DNA from: Hellea sp. | GTDB lineage: Bacteria > Pseudomonadota > Alphaproteobacteria > Caulobacterales > Maricaulaceae | DNA length: 64,000 bases | NCBI GenBank assembly: GCA_028224375.1 | Contig: JAOIVW010000012.1 | Location: 1-64,000, forward strand | Direction: 5' to 3' | Shown here: in pieces, positions 8,375-17,539 of the stretch | Position numbering within the stretch: the first letter of the stretch is position 1 | Layout: the number at the start of each line of letters is the position of its first letter | The notes under the pieces: generated by a model | Seen by the model: the letters and a program-made list of their open reading frames with translations, nothing else | Told to the model about the DNA's origin: nothing | The model's database searches: none | Translations under genes and position numbers: made by a program

Positions 8375-9514
8375 TCATCCATCCTTCTTAAACGGTGTGT
8401 GTTTACCTAGCACATCTATCTCATACTCTACGGCATGACGCTCACGTTTCAAGTAATCGCTTATGGCATTGCGCAGTCCTGCATGGGCGAGATAATGCGC
8501 GGAGTGTGTTACGACGGGCTCATACCCGCGGGCTAGCTTATGCTCGCCTTGCGCTCCCGCTTCGACTTTGGGAAGGCGCAGCTCAATACCTGCCTCTATG
8601 GCTTGGTAATAACAGAGCTCGAAATGCAAAAAGGGCTTATGAGCGAGGCAGCCCCAATTGCGCCCGTAAAGCGCGTCAGAGCCAATATAGTTTAGCGCGG
8701 CAGCAATCGGCGTATTGCCGTCAAAGGCCATAACCAAAATAATATCATCGCGCATGGTCTCTTGCATCAGGCTGAAAAATTGGCGCGTTAAATAAGGGCG
8801 TCCCCATTTGCGCTGCGTGGTGTCCAGATAACACCGCCAAAAAATATCCCAATGTTCGGGCTTTAGGTCATCGCCTGTCAGGCGTTTTATGGTGATGCCA
8901 TCATTTGCAGCTTTGCGTTCTTTTCGAATGTTCTTGCGTTTGCGGGAGGCGAGGGAAGCAAGAAAGTCATCAAAGCTTTCATAGCCCCGATTGATGAAAT
9001 GAAATTGCCGATCTTCGCGGTGAGCAAAGCCAATCTCTTTTAAAACGGAGAGGTCTTCTTCTTGCAGAAAGGTCAGATGGACACCTGAATATTCCCAATC
9101 TTGGCAGGCCTGTATCATGGTGGAGACCAAGCCGATTTTGGCGTCTTTATCCTGCGTCAGCAGGCGCGGCCCTGTCGCGGGGGTGAAAGGGACAGAGCCT
9201 TGTAATTTGGGATAATAATCCAGCCCCGCCTGCGCCATGGCATTGGCCCAGCTATGATCGAAAACATATTCGCCTTGGCTGTGGGTCTTCGCGTAAAACG
9301 GTGCGCAGCCGACAGCTTTTCCGGCCTCATCCTCTAGCCAGATATGGCGCGGTGCCCACCCTGTGTCTTCCACCGCTGACCCGCTTTGCTCGCAGGCATT
9401 TAAGAAGCGCCAAGAGAGAAAGGGGTGCTGGCCTTCTGGCAGATGCGCATCCCAATCGGATTCCGTCACTTCATTGATGCGGGATAAAATCCGGGCTGTG
9501 TAAGTGGGTGTCAC
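8375..9514 (-). CDS. FemAB/GNAT-type N-acetyltransferase (COG3146-like)
   Basis: The 379-residue protein matches the COG3146/DUF482 'peptidoglycan biosynthesis/recognition FemAB-like' family: an N-terminal WDAHLPEGQHPFLSWRFL segment, the basic core FLASLASRKRKNIRKERK and the C-terminal NWGCLAHKPFLHFELCYYQ with YEPVVTHSAHYLAH. These proteins are predicted to transfer acyl or aminoacyl groups from CoA or tRNA donors; the substrate is not established. It ends 6 bp from the following gene and probably shares its transcript. Confidence 0.85.
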   Translation of the reverse strand: MTPTYTARILSRINEVTESDWDAHLPEGQHPFLSWRFLNACEQSGSAVEDTGWAPRHIWLEDEAGKAVGCAPFYAKTHSQGEYVFDHSWANAMAQAGLDYYPKLQGSVPFTPATGPRLLTQDKDAKIGLVSTMIQACQDWEYSGVHLTFLQEEDLSVLKEIGFAHREDRQFHFINRGYESFDDFLASLASRKRKNIRKERKAANDGITIKRLTGDDLKPEHWDIFWRCYLDTTQRKWGRPYLTRQFFSLMQETMRDDIILVMAFDGNTPIAAALNYIGSDALYGRNWGCLAHKPFLHFELCYYQAIEAGIELRLPKVEAGAQGEHKLARGYEPVVTHSAHYLAHAGLRNAISDYLKRERHAVEYEIDVLGKHTPFKKDG

Positions 9515-9534
9515 GGATTATATACGGCGCGGCC

Positions 9535-10002
9535 TTATGGAAGGGTGATTTCAATTACAGCGTCAATTTCTACCGCGACATCCAACGGCAGGCTTGGCGC
9601 GGAGACGGCGAAACGTGCATGACGCCCGGCATCCCCAAAGACGGCGACCATAATATCGGAACAGCCATTAATGACCTTAGGGATATCAGCCTGTGTTGCG
9701 CTCGGCAGCGCTTGGACAAAGCCGCCAAGTTTCACGACGCGTTTCACGCGCGATAGGTCTCCGCCGCAGGCCGCTTTCATTTGCGCGATAAGGTTTAGCG
9801 CCGAGAGCTTTGCCGCCTCTTGGCCTTGCTCAACAGTCAGATCCTCGCCTAATCGTCCGCCAATCGTGTTGTCGCCGATTTTGGAAATCTGGCCAGAGAT
9901 GAAGACCATATTTCCGCTAATCACATAAGGCACATAATTGGCCACAGGGGCCGCCGCTTCGGGGAGCGTGAGGCCAAGGTCTTTAAGTCGTTTTTTAATC
10001 AT
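9535..10002 (-). CDS. RidA/YjgF family enamine/imine deaminase
   Basis: The 155-residue product belongs to the RidA/YER057c/UK114 family that hydrolyses reactive 2-aminoacrylate and other enamines formed by PLP enzymes. Evidence: GNMVFISGQISK, the EQGQEAAKLSALNLIAQMKA helix, and the C-terminal AGRHARFAVSAPSLPLDVAVEIDAV with the conserved Arg used for carboxylate binding. The length (155) is that of the longer YjgF_like subgroup. It overlaps the upstream zinc-ribbon gene by 8 bp. Confidence 0.92.
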   Translation of the reverse strand: MIKKRLKDLGLTLPEAAAPVANYVPYVISGNMVFISGQISKIGDNTIGGRLGEDLTVEQGQEAAKLSALNLIAQMKAACGGDLSRVKRVVKLGGFVQALPSATQADIPKVINGCSDIMVAVFGDAGRHARFAVSAPSLPLDVAVEIDAVIEITLP

Positions 10003-10420
10003 AACCTACATCCGAATAAGATTTGTAAGAACGGTCCGTTGTGAACCGTCCAACTTTCCACTGTATCGCTTTATAGATAAAGCGGCCAATAGCCGTCCCT
10101 AAAAAAGCTCCCACAACGAGCGGCGCTAACCAGTAAGTTGTATAACCTGGGGCGCGGTCAATGGCGGGAACAAATATATTTATAGCCCCAAAAATTATCA
10201 GCCCGACCAAAACGGAAAAGATGGCGGCTCCAACTGTCACCATCATATTATCATGCGGGGCGAGATAATTGGGTTCAGTACAGCGAAAGCAAACAAATGT
10301 GTTTCCGCGTAACCTTACGAAAAAACTTGTGAGTTCTTGAAAGCCGAAAGGTTCACCGCAATTCTCGCAGTGATGACCTTTATGCACATGGTCGACGCCA
10401 ATTTCATTTTTCTTCGCCAT
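9995..10420 (-). CDS. Zinc-ribbon membrane protein of unknown function
   Basis: A 141-residue protein with an N-terminal zinc ribbon of two CxxC knuckles, HCENCGEPF (about residues 17-25) and VCFRCTE (about 43-49), then two strong transmembrane segments (about 58-85 and 95-115) and a polar C terminus. The layout suggests a cytoplasmic metal-binding head on an inner-membrane anchor. It overlaps ridA by 8 bp. The role is unknown. Confidence 0.6.
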   Translation of the reverse strand: MAKKNEIGVDHVHKGHHCENCGEPFGFQELTSFFVRLRGNTFVCFRCTEPNYLAPHDNMMVTVGAAIFSVLVGLIIFGAINIFVPAIDRAPGYTTYWLAPLVVGAFLGTAIGRFIYKAIQWKVGRFTTDRSYKSYSDVGYD

Positions 10421-10632
10421 CTCTTGCTCTATTTATCCAAATGGTAAGTCAGCGTTCTACCGATACATATAGTTATAATTTCGCGTGCTGCTGTGTCTAT
10501 AATCAAGGCGCGTAAATCCAGAGCATATTTTTGGGCCCTAGCGGGATAGCTTTTGATGACATCAGCGACAGGCGTTGCTATGGGAGGGCTTAATGTGGTC
10601 ACAGGCGAGAGCCTATAGCAAGGAACATTGAG

Positions 10633-11250
10633 ATGCCAGAGCTCAACGATATTTTACCTCTGCCAGCGGAGAATAAAGCGGTTTTCAAATTTTTGGAAAA
10701 CCGCCGTTCTAATCTGGCAAAGGCCATGGGGGAGCCAGGTCCTAGTGAAGCTCAGTTGCAAGACCTGCTTACAATTGCGGCCCGTGTGCCCGACCACCGT
10801 AAACTTGCGCCGTGGCGTTTTATTCTGTTCCAAGGCTCCGCTCGCGCAGATTTCGGACAGCATATTGCCAGCGCCTTTATGAAGGCCAATCCCGACATGC
10901 CCGCAGACCGCGCTATTTTCGAAGGCCAAAGATTTTTGCGGGCGCCTTTGGTAGTCGGGGTTATTTCCAGTCCAAAAGAGTGTCCGCGCGGTACGCCTGA
11001 ATGGGAACAAGTTCTCTCGTCAGGCGCGGTCTGCTATAATCTTTGTCTTGCCGCGCAAGCCGCCGGCTTTGGCGCGCAGTGGCTGACAGAATGGTATGGA
11101 TATAATAATGATGTGACCCAGGCCATGGGGCTAAAGCCTGCCGAGAAAATTGCGGGCTTTATTTACATTGGCACGCCGAGCGAAGCGCCTAAGGAACGTG
11201 TCAGACCTGATTTAAAGCCTCTCGTGAGCGCCTGGACATCCTCCCAATAG
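10633..11250 (+). CDS. Nitroreductase family protein (YdjA-like)
   Basis: The 205-residue protein is an FMN-dependent nitroreductase-fold enzyme. It has the N-terminal FMN phosphate-binding region (FLENRRSNLAKAMGEPGPS), AARVPDHRKLAPWRFILFQG, and the C-terminal AGFGAQWLTEWYGYNND with GFIYIGTPSEAP. This matches the small single-domain YdjA-type reductases that reduce nitro groups or quinones with NAD(P)H. The first ATG follows a purine-rich AAGGAAC at about 10620. The gap 10421-10632 upstream shows no gene. Confidence 0.9.
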   Translation: MPELNDILPLPAENKAVFKFLENRRSNLAKAMGEPGPSEAQLQDLLTIAARVPDHRKLAPWRFILFQGSARADFGQHIASAFMKANPDMPADRAIFEGQRFLRAPLVVGVISSPKECPRGTPEWEQVLSSGAVCYNLCLAAQAAGFGAQWLTEWYGYNNDVTQAMGLKPAEKIAGFIYIGTPSEAPKERVRPDLKPLVSAWTSSQ

Positions 11251-11315
11251 GCAGACTGCAGATGACTTACTTTTTTAATGGTCAGATAAGTAATATAGCG
11301 TAAGAAACCCCCATT

Positions 11316-12419
11316 ATGGAAAAGACGAAAACAGCGCCTGATGAAAGTTTGGTCGTCCCGAGCGATACATCCTCGCGGCTTTTATCCTTCATTGTTGACG
11401 AAGCCCCTGCGCCTGGGTCTGTGACTGAAATTGCTGATGGCGTGTTTTGGCTGCGTTTCGCTCTGCCGATGAAGGGTCTTAATCACATCAACCTCTGGGC
11501 GCTGAAAGATGGTGATGGCTGGGTCGTGGTTGATACCGGTATTGGCAATCGTGATAGCAAAGCGATTTGGGAAAAACACTTTTCTGAGCTGATGGGCGGG
11601 CGTCCGATTAACCGGGTTATCTGTACGCATTTGCATCCTGATCACACAGGGCTGGCAGGTTGGATTTGTAAGAAATTTGGCGCGCCGCTTTTAATGACAC
11701 GCGGTGAGTATTTTCTGTGCCGTCTTATGGCTGGGGATACAGGACAAGTCGCCCCGCGTGAGGGGATTAATTATTATAAAAAGGCCGGATTTACGCCTCA
11801 GCAAATTGAGCTTTATAAAATGCGCTTTGGCGGATTTGGCAAAGCCATTACCGCGCTGCCCCATAGTTATGACCGCCTGACAGCAGGCGAGACAGGAAAA
11901 ATTAATGGGCGGGAATGGCGCGTCATCATTGGTTCAGGCCATTCGCCTGAGCACGCTTGCCTCTATTGTCCTGAATTAAATATTTGCCTGACGGGTGATC
12001 AGCTCTTGCCTAATATTAGTTCTAACGTGTCTGTTTGGCCGACTGAGCCAGAGGGCAATCCATTGGAAGATTGGATTAGCAGCTGTAAACATCTTAAAGC
12101 CTCATTGCCCGAAGATGTGCTTATCGGCCCGGCCCATGGCCTACCCTTTCGCGGGGCCCATCGCCGCCTTGATAAATTAGTTGAGCATCACGAAAAGGCG
12201 CTGGACCGATTGCTGGAACATTGCAAAGAACCGCGCCGGGCGACGGAAGTTTATTCCGTTCTGTTCCGCCGCGAGATTAATGACAGTAACCGTATCATGG
12301 CGGTGGGCGAATCTATCGCGCATTTAAATTGCCTTAAAGGGCGAGGCCTTGTCTCTCGGCGATTAAATGATGCTGGGCAATTTACCTATAAGACCCGCCG
12401 TCAACCGCTAAGCGCTTAG
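11316..12419 (+). CDS. Metallo-beta-lactamase fold hydrolase
   Basis: The 367-residue protein has the binuclear zinc site CTHLHPDHTGLAG (HxHxDH), a later metal His in SGHSPEHACLYCP and the Asp in CLTGDQLLPNIS, with the last His in GPAHGLPF. The N-terminal pattern GLNHINLWALKDGDGWVVVD is that of glyoxalase II-like MBL proteins, and the C-terminal 80 residues form an extra winged-helix-like tail, as in LACTB2-type enzymes. Likely a hydrolase of thioester or nucleic acid substrates; specificity not assignable. Confidence 0.88.
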   Translation: MEKTKTAPDESLVVPSDTSSRLLSFIVDEAPAPGSVTEIADGVFWLRFALPMKGLNHINLWALKDGDGWVVVDTGIGNRDSKAIWEKHFSELMGGRPINRVICTHLHPDHTGLAGWICKKFGAPLLMTRGEYFLCRLMAGDTGQVAPREGINYYKKAGFTPQQIELYKMRFGGFGKAITALPHSYDRLTAGETGKINGREWRVIIGSGHSPEHACLYCPELNICLTGDQLLPNISSNVSVWPTEPEGNPLEDWISSCKHLKASLPEDVLIGPAHGLPFRGAHRRLDKLVEHHEKALDRLLEHCKEPRRATEVYSVLFRREINDSNRIMAVGESIAHLNCLKGRGLVSRRLNDAGQFTYKTRRQPLSA

Positions 12420-12631
12420 TTTCGGCCCGTTTCAATACCTAAAAGATTGACCAAATGCACCAGCACCATAAAGCCGGTCGCGATAGCCGCGAGGCTGATG
12501 ATAATCCACGGCACCATACGCGGCTTTAATTTATCATGTTTAGCAAAATGACGCCGAAAGGCAAAAATCCCGATGAGGACACAGGCCGCTAATATCAGAG
12601 AGGTTGACCCGATTTCAGGAGTAATATTCAT
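12416..12631 (-). CDS. Small two-helix membrane protein
   Basis: A 71-residue protein with two hydrophobic helices (about 11-27 and 41-66) separated by a basic loop (RRHFAKHDKLKPR). It overlaps the 3' end of the glycosyltransferase upstream by 17 bp and the convergent MBL gene by 4 bp. Coupling to the glycosyltransferase suggests a shared envelope function, which is inference only. Confidence 0.55.
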   Translation of the reverse strand: MNITPEIGSTSLILAACVLIGIFAFRRHFAKHDKLKPRMVPWIIISLAAIATGFMVLVHLVNLLGIETGRN

Positions 12632-14033
12632 GGGGGTTAATTAGTGATTTCGCGGGCGCTTTCAAGAGTGTTTGAGTCGCAATTCCGTGTTCTGTTTTAT
12701 GCCAATGAAACGGATTTCGGCGGAGCTCCCACACAGCCCGTATCGTCGGCCCGCAAAGCGTAAACCAATAAAGCGGCATAAGGGGGACTGAGAGTAATAA
12801 CGCAGGCTTATTCGCGCGCAATGCTCCAACGACCCCTATCACCATGCCGGCTCCATAGCTGATCGCCAAGCTTACTAAAAAAGGAAATGGAATAATAATT
12901 GCCTGCCCTGCTAAATATTGATGCATATAATATATGGCCACCCCTGCCATAACGGGTAAGTGAAATAACGCATTGATAAGAGTCAGCCCAAGGGTGATCT
13001 GAATCATAACAAAGCGCGCAACGCCTCGCCATCCTCCGGGAGCAAAAGGGGCGCGCATGTGACACTGCCAAGTCTGCATAAAACCTTTCATCCAGCGGGA
13101 CCGTTGATAATGCCAAGCGTCAAAATCAGAGACAGCTTCTTCTTGCGTCGGCGGCGTAATGTAGCCTAAGCGCCAGCTTTTTGCGGCGAGGCGAAAGCTA
13201 AGGTCGGCGTCTTCTGTTACATTATGCGAGTCCCACCCTTCGATTTCATCAAGAGCTGTGCGCCGCATATGGTTACTGGTCCCACCTAAGGGAAAAGGCA
13301 CATCCATCGCCGCCAGAAACGGCACCCATACATGAAATAGGGCGGCATATTCTAAGCCAAATTGCCGCGTTAAAGCATTGGTGTCGGCATTGGCATAATC
13401 TAAAGGCGCTTGAACCGCGCCCAGTTTTGGGTTGGCTTTAAAGGCTCTGATAGCGGCTTTGAGCTGTGAAGGATGAGGGACATCTTCGGCGTCATATATC
13501 GTGACGAATTTCCCGCGCGCACGCTGCATGGCAAAATTTAACGCGCGAGGCTTGGTTTGGGGTGAACCTAGCGGCACTATGACCAGATGAAAAGAACCGC
13601 CAACACGCTTGCGAACTTCATTGATTGTTTCGGGGTCAATGGCTTCGCAAATCATAAATATTTCAAGTTTGTCTTTGGGGTAATCAAGCTCACTTAATGC
13701 CGCCATGAGTTGCGGCACCATGTTGGCTTCATGGAAAAGTGGGACGAGGACTGTATAAAACGGCCAGTTATCCATGTTTGTAACATCAGAGTTTAAAGGT
13801 TTTCTTTTCAAGCAGGCTGTGAGTCGCAGTGCTGCATAGACAACGCTGATGACGGCAATGGCGGTGGTTATATTTAAAAGAGTCTTTGACCAAGATAAGG
13901 CAAGTCCAAGAGCAAGTCCTGTTAAGAGCAGGAAAGTTAAAACCTGCATGATAGTATTGGGCGCGGTTCTATCCGCATATCCAATTTTCTCTAAAGGCTC
14001 CCCAGCCATGTCATCCCCATTTTTTGGAGACAC
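12615..14033 (-). CDS. Membrane glycosyltransferase family 2 (cellulose-synthase-like)
   Basis: The 472-residue enzyme has two N-terminal transmembrane helices (about 27-70), a cytoplasmic GT-A domain with FYTVLVPLFHEANM, the metal/UDP site YDAEDVPHP, the base region NVTEDADLSFRLA, the acceptor motif QRSRWMKGFMQTW (Q/RxxRW), and three to four C-terminal helices. This is the layout of processive polysaccharide synthases and their relatives. No PilZ domain or partner synthase genes are nearby, so the polymer is unknown. The first in-frame ATG is used. Confidence 0.88.
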   Translation of the reverse strand: MSPKNGDDMAGEPLEKIGYADRTAPNTIMQVLTFLLLTGLALGLALSWSKTLLNITTAIAVISVVYAALRLTACLKRKPLNSDVTNMDNWPFYTVLVPLFHEANMVPQLMAALSELDYPKDKLEIFMICEAIDPETINEVRKRVGGSFHLVIVPLGSPQTKPRALNFAMQRARGKFVTIYDAEDVPHPSQLKAAIRAFKANPKLGAVQAPLDYANADTNALTRQFGLEYAALFHVWVPFLAAMDVPFPLGGTSNHMRRTALDEIEGWDSHNVTEDADLSFRLAAKSWRLGYITPPTQEEAVSDFDAWHYQRSRWMKGFMQTWQCHMRAPFAPGGWRGVARFVMIQITLGLTLINALFHLPVMAGVAIYYMHQYLAGQAIIIPFPFLVSLAISYGAGMVIGVVGALRANKPALLLSVPLMPLYWFTLCGPTIRAVWELRRNPFHWHKTEHGIATQTLLKAPAKSLINPHEYYS

Positions 14034-14063
14034 TTTAGGTAAGTTATTCGTAAATTACAACTT

Positions 14064-15098
14064 TTAAGACTCAAGCCGAGAAATGGCCCATTTTGCGGCA
14101 TCTCTCACGACAGGGTTTGGGGATTTTAAATGGGGCTCTGCGGCTGCGCTTAAATCCGCACGCCCGCTATTGCCAATTGCATAAAGCACGTTGCGGATAA
14201 ATTGATGCAAGCCAATACGTTTTATCGGTGAGCCTGAGAAATGTCTGCGAAACTCAGCGTCTGAAAAAGCCGCTAGCTCGGCCAGATCAGGCGCGTTTAA
14301 ATCGTCCCTTGCTTGCAGTTTTATCTCTGCGGCTTCTTTGGCAAACTTATTCCACGGGCACACCGCCAAGCAATCATCACAACCATAAATGCGGTTATCC
14401 ATTTTCGCGCGCAGATTTTCCTCAACAGGGCCTTTATGTTCGATGGTGAGATAAGAAATACATTTACGCGCATCAAGCTGATAGGCGGCTGGGAAGGCAT
14501 CTGTTGGGCAAATATCAAGGCAGGCTGTGCAGCTCCCGCAATGGTCAATATCGGGCGGGGTAGGGGTGAGCTTAGCGGCGCTCAAGATAACACCTAAAAA
14601 CAGCCAAGACCCGTAATCTTTGCTGACTAAATTTGTGTGCTTTCCCTGCCAGCCCAAGCCTGACATAGCGGCCAGCGGCTTTTCCATAAGCGGGGCGGTA
14701 TCGACAAAGACTTTAATGTCTTCGCCGCTATCTCTGGCAATCAGGCCGCCTAATTCTTTGAGGCGGCCTTTGATGATGTCGTGATAATCTCGGTTGCGCG
14801 CATAGACAGAAATCGTGGCTTTGTCCGTTTGGCCTAGTGTGATAAGAGGGTCGGTGTCTGGTCCGTAATTTAGGCCAAGGACAATTGCGGATTTGGCCCG
14901 TTTCCAAAGGCTTTGCGGATGCCTTCGCCGCGTTTCTGTCTCAGAGAGCCAATTCATCGTGCCGTGGTGATGTTTTGAAAGATACTCGCGCAAGCCTTGC
15001 CCAGCTTCTGTGCCGAAGGCGTCCAAATCGACAATATGCGGGGCGGTAAAGCCTAACGCCTCGCAGCGTTTTATTACGGCGCGGGAGAGCGCGCTCAC
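14064..15098 (-). CDS. queG: Epoxyqueuosine reductase QueG
   Basis: QueG is the cobalamin-dependent 4Fe-4S enzyme that reduces epoxyqueuosine to queuosine in tRNA, the last step of queuosine synthesis. The 344 residues show VLGLNYGPDTD, the cobalamin-domain region KVFVDTAPLMEKPLAAMSG, and two ferredoxin-type clusters: CGSCTACLDICPTDAF and CDDCLAVCPWN. The C-terminal HEAT-like part (NVLYAIGNSG) is also typical. It follows the GST gene by 1 bp on the same strand. Confidence 0.95.
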   Translation of the reverse strand: MSALSRAVIKRCEALGFTAPHIVDLDAFGTEAGQGLREYLSKHHHGTMNWLSETETRRRHPQSLWKRAKSAIVLGLNYGPDTDPLITLGQTDKATISVYARNRDYHDIIKGRLKELGGLIARDSGEDIKVFVDTAPLMEKPLAAMSGLGWQGKHTNLVSKDYGSWLFLGVILSAAKLTPTPPDIDHCGSCTACLDICPTDAFPAAYQLDARKCISYLTIEHKGPVEENLRAKMDNRIYGCDDCLAVCPWNKFAKEAAEIKLQARDDLNAPDLAELAAFSDAEFRRHFSGSPIKRIGLHQFIRNVLYAIGNSGRADLSAAAEPHLKSPNPVVRDAAKWAISRLES

Positions 15099-15099
15099 G

Positions 15100-15777
15100 T
15101 TAAAAATCCAAATCTGTGTAGTGGCGGGCTGGGCGCAATCCGGCGACGCGGTCTTGGAGAAGGGGCTGGACCGTTGGGCGTGATTTCAGCGTTTGATACC
15201 ACCGCTTTAAATCCGGCCAATCGCGCCATTTAATTTCGCCTAGAAAATCTAGGCAGGAGATGTTTGCGCCTCCCGCAATATCGGCGAGACTAAAGCTGCC
15301 GCCCGCGAGCCAATCGCGCCGCTCTAAGAGCCAACTGAAATAGGAGAGGTGGAATTGTAGATGTTCGCGGCCTTCGCGCAAAGTCGCCGTATCCGCAGGC
15401 CCCGACCCCATGAGGCTTTTTTCGATTTTCTCATGCAGGATATAGGCATTGACCTCTTGGGTGAATTTCATGTCAAACCAAGCGGCGATACGACGGGCTT
15501 CGGCGCGTTCGATACGATCATCGGGCAGGAGCGGGTGCCTCGGAGAGCCATCATTTGCATATTCGCAAATGGCCCTCGCGCCTGAAATTGTGACGGTTCC
15601 GCCAGGAATAAGATCAATCAAAGTGGGCGGCAGGCCTTCGGGCGTTAGGTCTAAAAATTCAGGCGTCGGGTTCCACGGGTCAATGGGCTCGAGCTTTACT
15701 TTGAGCTTCTTTTCGGCAAGCGCAATCCGGGCCTGACGAGAGGCCGGGTCTAACGGGTAGTGGTAGAGTTTGCGCAT
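15100..15777 (-). CDS. Glutathione S-transferase family protein
   Basis: A 225-residue GST: thioredoxin-fold N domain (MRKLYHYPLDPASRQARIAL) with the cis-proline region LPPTLIDL and the glutathione-carboxylate site SGARAICEYAND, then an all-helical C domain containing GGSFSLADIAGGANISCLDFLG, the N-capping box of GSTs. Likely glutathione conjugation or a maleylacetoacetate-isomerase-like role; substrate unknown. Directly upstream of queG (1 bp gap). Confidence 0.9.
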   Translation of the reverse strand: MRKLYHYPLDPASRQARIALAEKKLKVKLEPIDPWNPTPEFLDLTPEGLPPTLIDLIPGGTVTISGARAICEYANDGSPRHPLLPDDRIERAEARRIAAWFDMKFTQEVNAYILHEKIEKSLMGSGPADTATLREGREHLQFHLSYFSWLLERRDWLAGGSFSLADIAGGANISCLDFLGEIKWRDWPDLKRWYQTLKSRPTVQPLLQDRVAGLRPARHYTDLDF

Positions 15778-15826
15778 TACCCTGCCTTATAAGAATATGG
15801 GTAACGAGTCCTTAATATCGCGGCGC

Positions 15827-16807
15827 TTAGCTGTGAAAATGTTCATTGCCGTGATTATGTTCACAGCCAATCGGATGCGGATAAATCAGGATATCTGCGG
15901 CCTGAAACGCCGCCATCATGCGCTTTTCGGCGGCTAGAACGATATCATGTGTATCAGAGAGCGAAATAGTGTCATCTAAATCGAGCCGCATTTGGATATG
16001 GATATGCGGCCCTGAGGCCCGCGTGCGCAAATCATGCACCGCTTTAACCTGCGGGTCTTGCAGCGCCAAACGGGTAATTAAGGCGCGTTCTTCGATATTC
16101 AGTTCTTGATCCATAAGCTGCGACCAAGCGAGCCGCGCCACTTTAAAGGCGGTCCATAGGAGCCAAAGCGCCATCAGCCCGCCGACGGCTGCGTCTGCCC
16201 AAATGAAAGGCGTGAAGGTGGAGAGCGCAATGCCGATAATAACGAAACCATTGGCGAGCAGGTCAGCTGTGTAATGCGCCCTGTCACCCTTTACAGCAAT
16301 GGAGCCTGTGGCGCGGATGGCCCAGCTTTGCGCAATGATAAGCCAGACCGTCACGGCGATAAATACCAACATCATGGAAATGGCAAACCCGCCTTGCGTC
16401 AGAACTTCGGGATGGGCCACGCGGTGAAAGACTTCTTCTATGAGATGGAACGCGCCCAGTACAATCAGGCAGACCTGAAACACGGCAGAGAAGCTCTCGG
16501 CCTTACCGCGTCCAAAACGATATTCATTATCAGGAGGCCTGGCGGCATAGCGCACGGCAAAATAACTTGAGACAGCGCCAAATAAATCAAGCGCAGAATG
16601 AACCAGAGAAGACAGGATGCCGAGGGAGTGACTTTCCTCCCAAACGAACCATTTCCCGACGGCTAAAAATATCCCAACTAAGACGGCAATCGTCGTAATC
16701 CGCCGCGTGATGCGGGCAGAGCCTTCCAGCGGCAAACGCCCGGGACGTCCTCGCCGGTCAGGCATATCTGCCTCTAGGGGTATATCGGGCTTCGTACTCA
16801 TAACCAA
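15827..16807 (-). CDS. Cation diffusion facilitator family transporter
   Basis: The 326-residue protein is a CDF metal/proton antiporter (FieF/Zn/Co/Fe type) of the inner membrane. It has six predicted helices, the metal-site helix LVHSALDLFGAV (HxxxD), the loop YRFGRGKAESFSAVFQ after it (GxGKAE), the helix-V region GDRAHYTADLLANGF (HxxxD), and a cytoplasmic C-terminal domain (ITRLALQDPQVKAVHDLRTR) ending in a His-rich tail. Expected to export divalent metal; which one cannot be read from sequence. Confidence 0.92.
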   Translation of the reverse strand: MVMSTKPDIPLEADMPDRRGRPGRLPLEGSARITRRITTIAVLVGIFLAVGKWFVWEESHSLGILSSLVHSALDLFGAVSSYFAVRYAARPPDNEYRFGRGKAESFSAVFQVCLIVLGAFHLIEEVFHRVAHPEVLTQGGFAISMMLVFIAVTVWLIIAQSWAIRATGSIAVKGDRAHYTADLLANGFVIIGIALSTFTPFIWADAAVGGLMALWLLWTAFKVARLAWSQLMDQELNIEERALITRLALQDPQVKAVHDLRTRASGPHIHIQMRLDLDDTISLSDTHDIVLAAEKRMMAAFQAADILIYPHPIGCEHNHGNEHFHS

Positions 16808-16879
16808 GATGTGGTGTTATAGCATTACACAATAAGGCGCGAGTCCTATTTCAGCCTCGCAACATGTAAAATTTTGGGT

Positions 16880-17494
16880 TTAGGCTTTGGCAATGCCCCA
16901 ATAATTATAGCCTAAGACTTTAGGGCCAGGTATATACATCTCCTGCAGGTCTAAGAACTTTAGGTCGGCCTGACGGAATAGCTCAGGAATATCACGCCCG
17001 CTATGACACCCGCCAGCGAGTTTTTTCCAAATGGGATCGATGCGGTTTTGCCAATTATGAACCTTCTCATCAGGCGCTTTCCCGTGCTCAGAAAAATAAA
17101 TATGTCCGCCAGGTTTCAAAATACGTTTCATCTCATAGAGCGCTTTGATGGGGTCCGGTATTGTGCAGAGCGAATAGGTCACAACAACACTATCCACTTG
17201 ATTGGTCTCAAGCGGTATGTCCTCGCCGGATAGACCGATACGCTCAATGGGAATAGGGCAGTTATTTCGGCGGGCCTCTGAGCGCTTCCAAATATGCTCA
17301 TCCGGATCCACGCCAATGATCTTTGTGACTTTACTTGCGTTATAATGCGGTAAGTTTTGACCCGAGCCTATGCCAATCTCCAGCACGACGCCCTCGGCGA
17401 GGGGAACAACTTTCTCGCGCTGTTTTGTAATCGGCTTGATACCGCAGGCCTTATCCAGACAGCGCGGCAATATATGTTTGTTATAAAATCCCAT
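16880..17494 (-). CDS. Class I SAM-dependent methyltransferase
   Basis: A 204-residue Methyltransf_11-type enzyme: SAM-binding motif I VLEIGIGSGQNLPHY (about residues 35-49), the acidic motif II IIGVDPDEHIWK, motif IV VVVTYSLCTIPDP and motif V MKRILKPGGHIYFSEHG. The overall pattern resembles the METTL7/UbiE-like small-molecule methyltransferases, with a conserved WGIAK C terminus. Substrate unknown. Confidence 0.88.
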   Translation of the reverse strand: MGFYNKHILPRCLDKACGIKPITKQREKVVPLAEGVVLEIGIGSGQNLPHYNASKVTKIIGVDPDEHIWKRSEARRNNCPIPIERIGLSGEDIPLETNQVDSVVVTYSLCTIPDPIKALYEMKRILKPGGHIYFSEHGKAPDEKVHNWQNRIDPIWKKLAGGCHSGRDIPELFRQADLKFLDLQEMYIPGPKVLGYNYWGIAKA

Positions 17495-17539
17495 GGATGA
17501 AGTGTTATCACATCTTCTCCCATGGGTAAATTAACTTGC